The notes under the pieces were generated by a model. That model did no database searches, was not told the DNA's origin, and saw only the letters and a program-made list of their open reading frames with translations. This document shows positions 41,649 through 51,255 of a stretch of 64,000 nt of DNA, one piece after another. Location: NCBI RefSeq assembly GCF_007827275.1, contig NZ_VISE01000001.1, positions 1,860,001 through 1,924,000 of the forward strand, in the 5' to 3' direction. Origin of the DNA: Gillisia sp. Hel_I_86. GTDB taxonomy: Bacteria > Bacteroidota > Bacteroidia > Flavobacteriales > Flavobacteriaceae. The translations under genes were made by a program, and so were the position numbers. Positions within the stretch are counted from its first letter, which is position 1. Every line of letters begins with the position of its first letter.

Positions 41649-43367
41649 TTAATTCCCCTTCTTTTCAAGATAATTATTCACCAATTTCTCCATAATTGCC
41701 AAGGTTACTGTGCCCTGAGAAAGGATCACTTCATGAAAATCGCGGATATCGAAATTCGTTCCTAGTTCCTTTTCAGCCTTTTTTCGTAACTCCCGAATCT
41801 TTAATTCCCCTATTTTATAGGAAACCGCTTGTCCCGGCCAAGAAATATAGCGGTCCACTTCGGTATTGATCTCATGAAAAGATAGCGCGGTATTTTCTCG
41901 TAAAAAGTCAACTGCTTGTTCTTTTGTCCATCCCAAAGCATGAATCCCTGTGTCCACTACCAATCTACAGGCCCGCCATTGCTCGTACGTGAGTTTTCCA
42001 AACATCTCGTAAGGAGTGGTGTAAATGCCCATTTCTTCAGCTAGAAATTCTGAATACAATCCCCAACCTTCTCCATAAGCTGAAAGATAAAAGCGTCTTC
42101 TAAATTTTGGAATACTATCTCCTAATTCTGAATTTAAGGAAATCTGTAAATGATGCCCTGGCACCGCCTCATGCGCGGTAAGGGAGGGCAACACATAAAG
42201 TGGCCTGCTAGGCAGATCGTAGGTGTTTACCCAATAATAACCAGGCTGAGTGTCCTCTTGCGGAGAGATATACCTTCCCGTAGTATATTTCGGCGCGATC
42301 GCATCGGGCACCGGGGTAACTCCATAAGGTTTTCTAGGTAGTTTTTTGAAAAATCTCGGCAATTGTGCGTCTATTTTTTTTGAAATATTCCGGGCTTCTT
42401 TTAATAGTTCTTCGGGAGTATTCGCATAAAATTGAGGGTCGGTTCTTAGGAATTGAATGAATTCTTCGAAGGAACCTTCAAAATTCACCTTCTTGATAAT
42501 TTGCTTCATTTCAGTGTTGATACGGGAGACCTCATCTAAGCCGATTTGATGGATCTCTTCCGCCGTAAGTTCTAGTGTGGTATAATAATTCAGTCTGTTC
42601 TGATAAAATGCCCGCCCATTAGGGATTTCTGAAACTCCTAAGCTAGTGCGGGTTTTCGGCAGATACTCTTTGTCGAAGAATTTTTTGATCTTTTTAAACT
42701 CTGGTAATACCGATTGTTCAATAGCTTTTTCGGCAGCATCTAAAACGGAATCTTTTTGGGCTGTAGAGAGGGTGGCGGGCAAATCTTTAAATGGAGTATA
42801 GTAATAGCTGTCCGAATAATTTTTAACCAGCTGATCATTATACGTGCTTTCATAACCTTCAAAAATCACTTTGGGTTGGGTAATCCCTAATTTTAATCCT
42901 TTTCTAAGTAAAATGAGATGCTGATCTACATACTCTGGAATCGAATTTAGTTTATTGAGGTATGTTTTAACCTGCGAATAATCGGCAAGATGGGTAACGT
43001 TATATGGCAAGCTCAAATGAAACCCAGCATCGGAAAGCAACGGATTTAAATATAATTTATATTCAAAAGTATCGATGGTTTCCTGAAGTTTATATTTTAA
43101 AAGATCCAAAGAGATCATGTCTGTTTGGGACATTTTAGAAGTATTCAATAAATTCAATTTTTTTAATTGCTCACTCGCAAAAAGTGATTGTCTGCGATAG
43201 TGATCTTCTGTATATAGACCCAACGGAAACTCTTTGATTTCATAACTTTTATGATCCTGAACTTTTTCAATAATTTTATTGAGTTCTTCTGATCGTTCCT
43301 GACCAAAGTTTAATTGACAAGTAGTGCAGAGGAATAATAGAAGGAATAGGGTTCGGGATAAGTGCAT
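41649..43367 (-). CDS. DUF885-family metallohydrolase, exported
   Basis: A 572-residue protein with an N-terminal signal segment (FLLLFLCTTCQLNFGQ; a lipobox is possible at TTC). It has the DUF885 zinc signature TAHEAVPGHHLQ (HExxxGHH, near residue 399) and a downstream SAYGEGWGLYSEFLAEEMG providing the third ligand. The family is related to M32 carboxypeptidases and is thought to be peptidase-like; its substrate is unknown. Monocistronic, with repeat-rich gaps on both sides. Confidence 0.88.
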   Translation of the reverse strand: MHLSRTLFLLLFLCTTCQLNFGQERSEELNKIIEKVQDHKSYEIKEFPLGLYTEDHYRRQSLFASEQLKKLNLLNTSKMSQTDMISLDLLKYKLQETIDTFEYKLYLNPLLSDAGFHLSLPYNVTHLADYSQVKTYLNKLNSIPEYVDQHLILLRKGLKLGITQPKVIFEGYESTYNDQLVKNYSDSYYYTPFKDLPATLSTAQKDSVLDAAEKAIEQSVLPEFKKIKKFFDKEYLPKTRTSLGVSEIPNGRAFYQNRLNYYTTLELTAEEIHQIGLDEVSRINTEMKQIIKKVNFEGSFEEFIQFLRTDPQFYANTPEELLKEARNISKKIDAQLPRFFKKLPRKPYGVTPVPDAIAPKYTTGRYISPQEDTQPGYYWVNTYDLPSRPLYVLPSLTAHEAVPGHHLQISLNSELGDSIPKFRRRFYLSAYGEGWGLYSEFLAEEMGIYTTPYEMFGKLTYEQWRACRLVVDTGIHALGWTKEQAVDFLRENTALSFHEINTEVDRYISWPGQAVSYKIGELKIRELRKKAEKELGTNFDIRDFHEVILSQGTVTLAIMEKLVNNYLEKKGN

Positions 43368-43454
43368 AGATAAAAATTAAATATTGTGTCTTAAAGATAA
43401 GCTAACCATATTAATAGAGGAAATTTTGTTTGTACCTCCGTTTTATACTCAATA

Positions 43455-43560
43455 GTTGTTCCGTCACCCTGAATTTATTTCAGGGTCTCAATTTGCAGTA
43501 TGGATTCTTAGTGTTTCGAGATTCTGAAACAAGTTCAGAATGATGTTCTTGATTATTTTA
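43455..43560. repeat. Intergenic repeat with internal dyads
   Basis: CACCCTGAATTTATTTCAGG and GATTCTGAAACAAGTTCAGA are two hairpin-forming units of the family also found near 50.6, 53.5 and 56.5 kb. Confidence 0.65.
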
Positions 43561-43607
43561 TGATACTCTATGGAAATACCTTAATTCGTTTTTACACATA
43601 GAAGATT

Positions 43608-44609
43608 TTAATTCCCAATCATTCGATTTCCTAATTCCATTAAAAGTGCTTTTGCTTCTTCGGGATCTCTTGGTACTTCTTCCACAATTAATTCCCCATT
43701 TTCTTGTTTCAAGAGGTAACTAAATACAAATTTTGGGTTATCGGCATTGGGATCTAATGAGCCAAAACGCAGATCGTTAAAGTAAAGTTTTTCACCTCTT
43801 TTGGAAATGGCGTACCAGCCTTGGGAGATCGCAATTATTCGGTCTAAATTATTTTCATTTTTAAAAGAGTGGACTAAATAATGATTTTTAGGGATGCTTT
43901 TAAATGTTATTGGTTTGGAATCTAAAAATGAATAATCCCCAATTAAATAGGCATCTTCCAATTCTACATTGGCAGACCACATGATGGTGTTAAAAGGGCT
44001 GGGCCTAGTTTGGAGTTGCAGATAAGAAATATCCTGATCTTCTAATGCGTTCTTGAATTTATAATAAGTGATTCCTTTTAAACCGATCGTGCACAACATA
44101 TAGGCACTGCTAATAATGAGTCCCAGATTATTGTATTTCCTTCTTTTTATTGATCCGCGTTTGGACCGCATTGCCAAAATCAGGAAAATGAGAAAAGGGA
44201 GCGTGTAAAGCGGATCTATTACAAAGATGTTTTTATATGCCAGCCGAAGGTCGAATGGCCAAAAAAGCTGCGTTCCCCAGGTAGTGTGAGCATCCAATAA
44301 AGGATGGGTAAGCAGCCCCCAAAACATGAGCCACGACCAATCTTTCCAACTTACATTCGATTTTCTTTCAATTTTAGCGATAAGCCACCCAAAAATGGGA
44401 GCAAAAAGTAGAGAAAAAGCAATGGAATGGGTGAAACCTCGATGGATCTCTATGGCAGTGAGCGTATCGGTAAAGAGCGGAGCAAATGAATCCAGATCTG
44501 GAATGGTGCCGGCGATAGCCCCGTACAACATGGCTTTATTGCCAACTTTTCTTCCTAAAACAGCTTCCCCAACGGCAGCTCCTAAAACAATTTGAGTAAG
44601 GGAATCCAT
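43608..44609 (-). CDS. YdjM-like membrane metal-dependent hydrolase
   Basis: A 333-residue membrane protein of the PF04307/YdjM type. The start at 44,609 (MDSLTQIVLGAAVGEAVLG) is typical for the family; a longer frame adds 19 unrelated residues. Conserved motifs are AGTIPDLDSF, HRGFTHS and WGLLTHPLLDAHTTWG, with His and Asp residues that could bind metal, and four to five membrane segments. In E. coli YdjM is LexA-regulated; nothing here shows SOS control. It is 7 bases after the glycosyltransferase gene on the same strand. Confidence 0.88.
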   Translation of the reverse strand: MDSLTQIVLGAAVGEAVLGRKVGNKAMLYGAIAGTIPDLDSFAPLFTDTLTAIEIHRGFTHSIAFSLLFAPIFGWLIAKIERKSNVSWKDWSWLMFWGLLTHPLLDAHTTWGTQLFWPFDLRLAYKNIFVIDPLYTLPFLIFLILAMRSKRGSIKRRKYNNLGLIISSAYMLCTIGLKGITYYKFKNALEDQDISYLQLQTRPSPFNTIMWSANVELEDAYLIGDYSFLDSKPITFKSIPKNHYLVHSFKNENNLDRIIAISQGWYAISKRGEKLYFNDLRFGSLDPNADNPKFVFSYLLKQENGELIVEEVPRDPEEAKALLMELGNRMIGN

Positions 44610-44616
44610 CTGGAAA

Positions 44617-46089
44617 TTAAACTTTTGAGAGTAATGACTTGAAAACAACGTATCCGAAGCCTGCAAAAAGCATCAGATGAAATATAATAAGCCCAAAGTC
44701 TTTTAAGACAAAGGCGCTATAGATGGCAAATCCGAAATACAACCAAAGCAATCCTTCCACCATATTGCTTAGAGATAGTTTTCGGGATAAATATTTGTTG
44801 CCCTTCCAGGAATCTTTTAGATTATTAATGTTGAATTTTGGGGTACGGATGAATTCGCTCTTTTTTCCGAAGTGTCCCTCCAACACTGCAAGCGAGTTAT
44901 GCACAGAAAAGCCCATTGCGATGGAGAAAAAGGTAAGGAACATCCCAGTAAATTTAAAAAAACTTCCAATTCCTTTTCCATGTATTTTGGCGTAGGTAAC
45001 CCAATAGCAGATGAAAAAGATAAGTGTGCTTATTGCAAAAAATGCGATCACATTAAAATAGCTGCTGAATTGCGGATTGGTGTTTTTTATATATAGAACG
45101 GGAACGCTTAAAACGGCCAAAAGCAAGATCAATAGGAACATACTGGAATTTAACAAATGGAAGAATCCATGGAATTTTGTTCCTGCGGTTAACGTTTTGT
45201 CAAAAAGTAATTTGGCGTAATTCTTCTGAAAATTCTCTGCAGCTCCCTTGTTCCATCTGAATTGCTGAGATCTCGCAGCGCTAATAACTACTGGTAATTC
45301 AGCAGGCGTTTCTACATGTTCCAGATATTTGAACTTCCATTTTTTCATCTGTGCCCGGTAACTAAGATCTAGGTCTTCGGTTAGCGTATCCCCGCTCCAG
45401 TTGCCGGCATCCATAATGCACTCTTTTCGCCATATCCCGGCAGTACCATTAAAATTTATAAAATGATTTCCGAAATTTCTGCCTACTTGTTCCAGAATAA
45501 AATGAAAGTCCAAGGCAAAAGCCTGAATTTTGGTAAGCAAGGAGTAGTTCCTATTAATATGCCCCCATCTGGTTTGAACAACACCAATGTGAGAGTCTTT
45601 AAAAAAAGGAACTGTTTGAAGAAGCCAATCCGGTTTCGGCATAAAATCTGAATCGAAAATCGCAATAAATTCCCCTTTTGCAATTTTAAGTCCTTCTTTT
45701 AAGGCCCCCGCTTTAAATCCAGTTCTGTCTATTCGGGTAATATGTTGAATGTCGAGTCCGTTCTTTTGAAGTTCAAGGATTTGTTTTGCAGTAGCTGTCA
45801 TGGTTTCATCTGTAGAATCGTCTAAAACCTGAATTTCCAACTTATGTGATGGATAATCGATTTTGGAAATATTTTCCAGCAATCTTTCCACCACATACAT
45901 TTCATTATAAAGTGGCAATTGGATAGTAACTAGAGGAATTTCCGAAGGATTGGAAAAATTATATTTATCACTGGGGTCGTCCCTTTTTTTTGATCTAAGG
46001 TAATTTATAAGCAAACTCAATTGTGAGATGCTATATAATAAAATAAGCAAGAGCGCGAGTGTGTAGACTATTATAATCGCAAAATCCAT
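44617..46089 (-). CDS. GT2-family processive-type glycosyltransferase, membrane-bound
   Basis: A 490-residue cellulose-synthase-like GT2 enzyme. It has an N-terminal membrane helix, the GT-A domain with VQVLDDSTDET-like motif (EIQVLDDSTDETM), IFDSDFMPKPDWL (DxD), TEDLDLSYR and QQFRWNKG (the Q(Q/R)xRW motif), then four C-terminal membrane helices. Such enzymes make or export polysaccharide or glycolipid. It overlaps the next GT gene by 1 base (stop/start TAATG type), so both belong to one operon. Confidence 0.9.
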   Translation of the reverse strand: MDFAIIIVYTLALLLILLYSISQLSLLINYLRSKKRDDPSDKYNFSNPSEIPLVTIQLPLYNEMYVVERLLENISKIDYPSHKLEIQVLDDSTDETMTATAKQILELQKNGLDIQHITRIDRTGFKAGALKEGLKIAKGEFIAIFDSDFMPKPDWLLQTVPFFKDSHIGVVQTRWGHINRNYSLLTKIQAFALDFHFILEQVGRNFGNHFINFNGTAGIWRKECIMDAGNWSGDTLTEDLDLSYRAQMKKWKFKYLEHVETPAELPVVISAARSQQFRWNKGAAENFQKNYAKLLFDKTLTAGTKFHGFFHLLNSSMFLLILLLAVLSVPVLYIKNTNPQFSSYFNVIAFFAISTLIFFICYWVTYAKIHGKGIGSFFKFTGMFLTFFSIAMGFSVHNSLAVLEGHFGKKSEFIRTPKFNINNLKDSWKGNKYLSRKLSLSNMVEGLLWLYFGFAIYSAFVLKDFGLIIFHLMLFAGFGYVVFKSLLSKV

Positions 46090-46781
46090 TATTTAAAACT
46101 GTATTTAAAGATCCAAGTCAATATTTTAACCCCTGCAAAGATAGCTCCTTTAATAGTTCCTGAAACTTTTGAGACCCCAATCCTGTTCTTATAATGCACG
46201 GGGACTTCTATATACGTTAAATTTTGCTTTATGGCTTTTAATTGCATTTCCACGGTCCAGCCATACGTCTTATCCTGCATATTTAGCTGAAGTAATTTGC
46301 TGTATTTAATAGCCCTAAATGGTCCAAGATCTGTAAAATTGGCATTGAAGAATAACTTCATCAAGGAAGTTGCCAGCCAATTTCCAAATCGCTGAGGAAA
46401 AGTCATAGAGCCTTTTTCCCGCCATTTACTAACCCGGGATCCAATAACCATGTCTATATTATCCGAAAGTATTGGTTCAATAATTTTTGTCAATTCCTGA
46501 GGATAATCGCTGTAATCCCCATCCAGAAATACGATGATACCTGGTTTTTCCATTTTTTCAGAAATATATTTCATGCCTTTTAAACAAGCATAACCATAGC
46601 CTTTTTTTGTTTCAAAAAGAACGGTAGCCCCAGCTTTTTTCGCAACTTCTGCAGTGCGATCTGTAGAATTGTTGCTAACCACAATGATCTCTGAAACAAT
46701 TTTCGGGATTTCCTGAATCACCTTCCCTATGGAAGCTTCTTCATTAAAAGCCGGGATAATAACAATAATTTTTTCAGACAT
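46089..46781 (-). CDS. GT2-family glycosyltransferase, DPM1-like
   Basis: A 230-residue soluble GT2 of the dolichol-phosphate-mannose-synthase type: IIPAFNEEASIGKVIQEI, VVSNNSTDRTAEVAKKAGA, FLDGDYSDYPQEL (DxD) and GPFRAIKYS. There are no C-terminal membrane helices. It probably uses a nucleotide sugar and a lipid phosphate acceptor. Coupled to the processive-type GT gene. The donor and acceptor cannot be read from the sequence. Confidence 0.88.
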   Translation of the reverse strand: MSEKIIVIIPAFNEEASIGKVIQEIPKIVSEIIVVSNNSTDRTAEVAKKAGATVLFETKKGYGYACLKGMKYISEKMEKPGIIVFLDGDYSDYPQELTKIIEPILSDNIDMVIGSRVSKWREKGSMTFPQRFGNWLATSLMKLFFNANFTDLGPFRAIKYSKLLQLNMQDKTYGWTVEMQLKAIKQNLTYIEVPVHYKNRIGVSKVSGTIKGAIFAGVKILTWIFKYSFK

Positions 46782-46858
46782 TCTGTGGGGATCTTCTCAT
46801 GTAACTAAATACTGGAACAAGTATAGGTTCGATTGCAAAGGTAGTTACTTACAAAATA

Positions 46859-48439
46859 TTATTTCTGATTCAGTAGATCCATTAGATCCACATCGTTTCC
46901 CAATAGAATTTCATTGGCGTTTATTCTACCATTCATAGAATCGTTTTCCAACTTTAAAACTCCTCTTGGGCAAACCGCAGAACAGATTCCGCAGCCTACA
47001 CAGCTGGATCTTACGATGTTTTCGCCTTTTTGAGCATAGGCCCTAACATCTATTCCCATCTCGCAGTAGGTAGAACAATTCCCACAAGAGATACATTGCC
47101 CACCATTGGTGGTAATCCTGAACCTTGAAAACAAGCGTTGCTGGAAACCTAAGATCGCAGCGAATGGGCAACCAAACCTACACCACACCCTGTTCCCAAA
47201 AATGGGATAAAACCCGGTGCCTATTACCCCGCTAAAAATGGCACCTATTAAAAAACCATAAAACATCCGTAACTTTTCTGCTTCAAAGAGAAACACCTGT
47301 CCGTTCCCGCTTAAATAGTGAAAGCCAACAAGTGAAAGTATAATTGCCATATATCCAATGGCCCCGAATTTTGCGTCTTTCTTAAATTCATTTCTTTTAA
47401 AGATCATTACCAAGGCAAAAACAGCAGTTAACAGCACTACAACTCCAATTAAAAAACTGGTTCTATTCAACCAATACTTTCCATCTTCACCTAGATAGGA
47501 ATAAATAACAGCAGTTGTCATGAGCACCACAAAAACCACCACACTATGTACTACCCAACGTTCCACTTTCCAGGCAAATAGCCTTTTGTCGCTTAAATGC
47601 CGGAATGGGTCCCCAGCAGTTTCAGCCAAGCCCCCACAACCACAAACCCAGGAACAATACCACCTTTTTCCATATTTATAAGTAAGGATTGGGGTAATAA
47701 CGAATATGGAAAGCACCCCAAAAATGAGCATTGCTAGTCCTATATCCCCGGCACTTATCATGGAATCCACACGGTATTGTTCGAAATTATAATAATTGAG
47801 CGGCCAAATACTCTTGAGATCGTAATAGGGCAATGAAAAATTATCACTGTTTAAGCGTTGCATAAATTCTGGAATAAGAAAAGCAAAGCTCAACTGGAAG
47901 AACATGACCGAAAAGGTGCGCAAACGCTCATACTTATTATGACGGTATTTCCAAATGAATTTTATCCCGAAGGCAAGAATCGCAATAGTATAAAGGGTCC
48001 CATAAACAAACCATTGGCTGGCGGGAGTCCCGCCTAACAGCTTGCTTAACGGATCGAAAAGTGAAATAATCCCGGTATTTTGTCCTTCGGCACTTAAGCC
48101 TAACAGCTCCGGATAAAAATAGAGAACAATATAAAAACCTGTTAGCATCAAACCGGTGATCCAGCCCAACACGCCTCTGTTGGTTATGGATTTAAACCAA
48201 ATATGGTCATTTTTTATGCCCTCGGTTTTATGGGCATAGGTAGCTTGTGCGAACCATATCACGCCAATTCCTATTGCCGCAAGGGATGTGTACAACCAAA
48301 AAGTTTTGTTTGGAAAGTTAAAGTTGAAGGCCGCCAGCATTAAGATAAACACACCAGAAACACCCAAGAAAGTGGACAACTTTTGAGAAATACTTAGGGA
48401 TCTTGAAACATCGCCGGTCAAGGACATATTGTTTTCCAT
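46859..48439 (-). CDS. Membrane 4Fe-4S protein, NosR/NapH-like
   Basis: A 526-residue protein with about ten membrane helices and iron-sulfur sites. CSWVCGCGG and CRFGCPFAA are the CxxxC-type motifs of NosR/NapH/RdxA proteins; the C-terminus carries two ferredoxin clusters (CISCGNCSTYC, CVGCGICSAVC). It likely moves electrons from the quinone pool or from the flavoprotein encoded directly upstream. It is next to the arsenosugar genes and may serve them; that link is inference. Confidence 0.82.
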   Translation of the reverse strand: MENNMSLTGDVSRSLSISQKLSTFLGVSGVFILMLAAFNFNFPNKTFWLYTSLAAIGIGVIWFAQATYAHKTEGIKNDHIWFKSITNRGVLGWITGLMLTGFYIVLYFYPELLGLSAEGQNTGIISLFDPLSKLLGGTPASQWFVYGTLYTIAILAFGIKFIWKYRHNKYERLRTFSVMFFQLSFAFLIPEFMQRLNSDNFSLPYYDLKSIWPLNYYNFEQYRVDSMISAGDIGLAMLIFGVLSIFVITPILTYKYGKRWYCSWVCGCGGLAETAGDPFRHLSDKRLFAWKVERWVVHSVVVFVVLMTTAVIYSYLGEDGKYWLNRTSFLIGVVVLLTAVFALVMIFKRNEFKKDAKFGAIGYMAIILSLVGFHYLSGNGQVFLFEAEKLRMFYGFLIGAIFSGVIGTGFYPIFGNRVWCRFGCPFAAILGFQQRLFSRFRITTNGGQCISCGNCSTYCEMGIDVRAYAQKGENIVRSSCVGCGICSAVCPRGVLKLENDSMNGRINANEILLGNDVDLMDLLNQK

Positions 48440-48461
48440 ACTACTTGTAGTTTTTTAGGGT

Positions 48462-49754
48462 TTAGTGAGTTACTGGTTGATGTTTGTTGAAATTTTGCTG
48501 AATTTCAGTTTCGTATTTATCATAAAATTCTGGATCAAAATTGGCTTGTTTTAGGTTTTCTATCACAAAATCCACAGATCTTTCTTCGGTAAGCCATGTA
48601 TCGAAGGTTTCATGTCTCATTCTAATTCCGAAGGTATTGATACCTACAAATTTCCTGCCTTCTTCTTGATAATTTATGGTGATGCATTTTCTACCATCTT
48701 GATGCTTCCAATGAAAATGTGCTTCCCCTTTACGTGGCTCTGGAAAAACCCAGCCATAAGTTTGATATTCTATGTCGAAAAACTTGGCACTGTTGAACCA
48801 ATGACCGGGATTGTATTGCATTGGGTTTCCGCAGATTGTTTGAGCCACTACCTCCCCCATCATTCTACCGGTATACCAAACAGCCTCCACAGGTCTTCTA
48901 TCACCTATTCCTTCATGCTGTTCAGCACAATCTCCAATGGCATAGATGTTCCCGTAATTTGTTTGAAGCGATCTATTCACTTTTATACCTCTACCCAACT
49001 CAATTCCCGAATCTTTTAGAAAAGCAATATTAGGGGAAACCCCAGCTGCAAGCCCTACCAGCTCACATGCGATCTCTTCTCCATTTTCTTCTAGAGTTAC
49101 GCCCTTCACCCTGCCATTTTCGTCGGAAAGAATTTCCTTGAGATTAGAGTTCAACCTAAGGTCTATATGGTGTTCTTTAATATGATTGTTGATGATTTCT
49201 GACTCCCCCGGAGGAAGCACAATATTCCAGAAGCTAGTTTCCCTTACCAAGAATGTAACTGGAATTTTCCTTGTGGTCAGCATTTCGGCAAGTTCAGAGC
49301 CTATAAGTCCGCCACCAACAATAACTGCCCTTTTACAATTTTTGGTGTTTTCTTCCAGTAATTCGAGATCCTGTTTGGTGACCATTCCCTGCACGCCATC
49401 AAGATCCTGGCCTTTCCAACCGAATTTGTTATAACTGGAGCCAGAGGCGATGATCAATTTATCGTAGCTCATTTTTTCTCCGGAAGAAAAGCTAAGCTGA
49501 TTGTTTTCTGGTTGAACTTGGGAAACGTACGCGTTTTTAAGTTCTATCCTGTTCTTCTCCCAGAACCAATCCTCGTAAGGTTTTAAATGGTCCCATTTCA
49601 TATGGCCCATATATACGTACATAAGGGCAGTGCGGGAAAAGAAATGATCGCTTTCCGAAGAAATTACTGTGATCCTTTTGTCAGATTGTTTTCTAATGTG
49701 TCTGGCGGCGGTAATTCCAGAAATTCCATTGCCTATTATGACAACATGCTCCAT
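48462..49754 (-). CDS. FAD-dependent pyridine nucleotide oxidoreductase
   Basis: A 430-residue flavoprotein with VVIIGNGISGITAARHIR (first GxGxxG), a second dinucleotide fold (AVIVGGGLIGSELAEML) and IYAIGDCAEQ closing the FAD site. It resembles the NAD(P)H-nitrite reductase/rubredoxin reductase group. It lies 22 bases upstream of the 4Fe-4S membrane protein gene, forming an electron-transfer pair. Its C-terminal 120 residues are unlike the standard dimer domain and may bind a partner. Confidence 0.85.
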   Translation of the reverse strand: MEHVVIIGNGISGITAARHIRKQSDKRITVISSESDHFFSRTALMYVYMGHMKWDHLKPYEDWFWEKNRIELKNAYVSQVQPENNQLSFSSGEKMSYDKLIIASGSSYNKFGWKGQDLDGVQGMVTKQDLELLEENTKNCKRAVIVGGGLIGSELAEMLTTRKIPVTFLVRETSFWNIVLPPGESEIINNHIKEHHIDLRLNSNLKEILSDENGRVKGVTLEENGEEIACELVGLAAGVSPNIAFLKDSGIELGRGIKVNRSLQTNYGNIYAIGDCAEQHEGIGDRRPVEAVWYTGRMMGEVVAQTICGNPMQYNPGHWFNSAKFFDIEYQTYGWVFPEPRKGEAHFHWKHQDGRKCITINYQEEGRKFVGINTFGIRMRHETFDTWLTEERSVDFVIENLKQANFDPEFYDKYETEIQQNFNKHQPVTH

Positions 49755-49872
49755 ATAATTCCTTATTTTTAGAGGATTGGTGACAATCGGGTTAGTAATT
49801 TTTTAAAAATCCGACTCAGTTCTTATCCGTTTGGTCGCAGAATTGCTCGAAACCTTTTATAAATTCAATAAA

Positions 49873-50580
49873 ATGAAATATTTATTCTTTTTAACACTCC
49901 TTATTTCCAATTTTTCATTTGCTCAGGAACCTTCAAAATTCTTTGATGCTTCCGATGCGTTTTTTAAGCAATATGTTAGTAATGGCAGGGTAAAGTACGC
50001 AGAAATAAAGCAGAATCCCAACTCTTTGTACGAATTGTTGAGCCAAGCAAAACGGGTAAAAGTTTCTACTGAAGATCCGGATGTGTATAAGGCATTTTGG
50101 ATAAATGCGTACAATATTGGCGTGATAAATGGAATTGTTAAGCAGTTCCCGGTGAAATCCCCGATGGATATTGAAGGCTTCTTTAATGCCAAGACACATA
50201 GTTTGGGGCAAAAATCGGTAACCTTGGATGATATCGAGAAGAAATTTTTATTGGGAAATTATCCAGACGAAGCTAGATTTCATTTTGTCCTTATATGTGC
50301 CGCAAAAGGATGTCCTCCAATAATTGCTGAAGCCTATAGGCCAGAAACATTGGAAAAGCAATTGCAGCAGCAAACTGTTAAAACAATGAATTCTTCTGAC
50401 TTTATAAAAGTGCAAAAGGACAAGGTGTTGTTTTCGGAATTGATGAAATGGTACGAGCAAGATTTTACTAAAGGGAATGGAAGTTTGATAGATTATGTAA
50501 ACAAATACAGGAAAACAGCCATACCCGCAGGTTTGAAAATCGAATTTTATAATTATAACTGGGAATTGAATTCTTTTTGA
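49873..50580 (+). CDS. DUF547 protein, exported (copy 1)
   Basis: A 235-residue DUF547 protein with signal peptide (MKYLFFLTLLISNFSFAQE). The start at 49,873 is chosen over an ATG 14 codons upstream because the signal peptide begins here. Family motifs: FWINAYNIGVI, FVLICAAKGCPPI with a conserved Cys pair in CAAKGC, and the C-terminal FYNYNWELN. DUF547 genes recur near arsenosugar genes in Bacteroidota. Activity is unknown; a papain-like fold has been suggested for the family. Confidence 0.85.
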   Translation: MKYLFFLTLLISNFSFAQEPSKFFDASDAFFKQYVSNGRVKYAEIKQNPNSLYELLSQAKRVKVSTEDPDVYKAFWINAYNIGVINGIVKQFPVKSPMDIEGFFNAKTHSLGQKSVTLDDIEKKFLLGNYPDEARFHFVLICAAKGCPPIIAEAYRPETLEKQLQQQTVKTMNSSDFIKVQKDKVLFSELMKWYEQDFTKGNGSLIDYVNKYRKTAIPAGLKIEFYNYNWELNSF

Positions 50581-50599
50581 ACAACTTTTGGATATCTGT

Positions 50600-51215
50600 A
50601 AAGTCTCATAAAAGCATAAATAACGTTATTCTGAGACCCGTGAATTTTTTTTTATCTAGCGTAGGAAATTGACTTGGTTAAAAATTACCTCAAATGTAGC
50701 CTGTTGAAGGATCTTAGAGTAGATACCTCCTAGGTCGTGAAGACAATAAAAAAGGGATTGTCATTCTGAAGGAAACGTAGTGGACTGAAGAATCTCAATA
50801 AAACAGAAACAATGTAACCAGAGATCCCTGCTAACGTCGGGATGACAAAGTATTCAAAATACGTAAATAGTAACTCGTTTCAGAATCTCATAGCACCAAG
50901 AATCAATGTAGACTGAGACCCTGGAATAAATCACCAGTGACGGATTCGTAAAATATATCAATTTCCTATGCCATATATTTTTATTAAAAGTTTTAGGATG
51001 ACCAACAATATACAGAATCATGGGCCACGAATGCACGAATTATTGGTTTTAGAAATCCTGGAAAATTATTCGTGAATTCGTGGCAATAACCAGAGAACCA
51101 ATAAAACGCCGAACAATGCTGAACTGGTCTCAAAACCTTAAAAACCTGGAAATAAATTACCTTTAATAGAATTTTAAACACGTCAATTTCCTACGCTCAG
51201 GGTGACAATACAGCT
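50600..51215. repeat. Repeat-rich intergenic region
   Basis: The 675-base gap holds no credible gene. It has a partial copy of the 174-bp repeat (ATCTAGCGTAGGAAATTGAC near 50,655), GTCATTCTGAAGGAAACG with AGAATCTCAATAAAACAG, and a dyad CCACGAATGCACGAAT (51,025-51,040) / ATTCGTGAATTCGTGG (51,068-51,083) with one mismatch. It ends with TTTCCTACGCTCAGGGTGAC. Confidence 0.65.
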
Positions 51216-51255
51216 ATAGGATAAAAACGTAAATTCAAGAAAACTTTTAAGACCC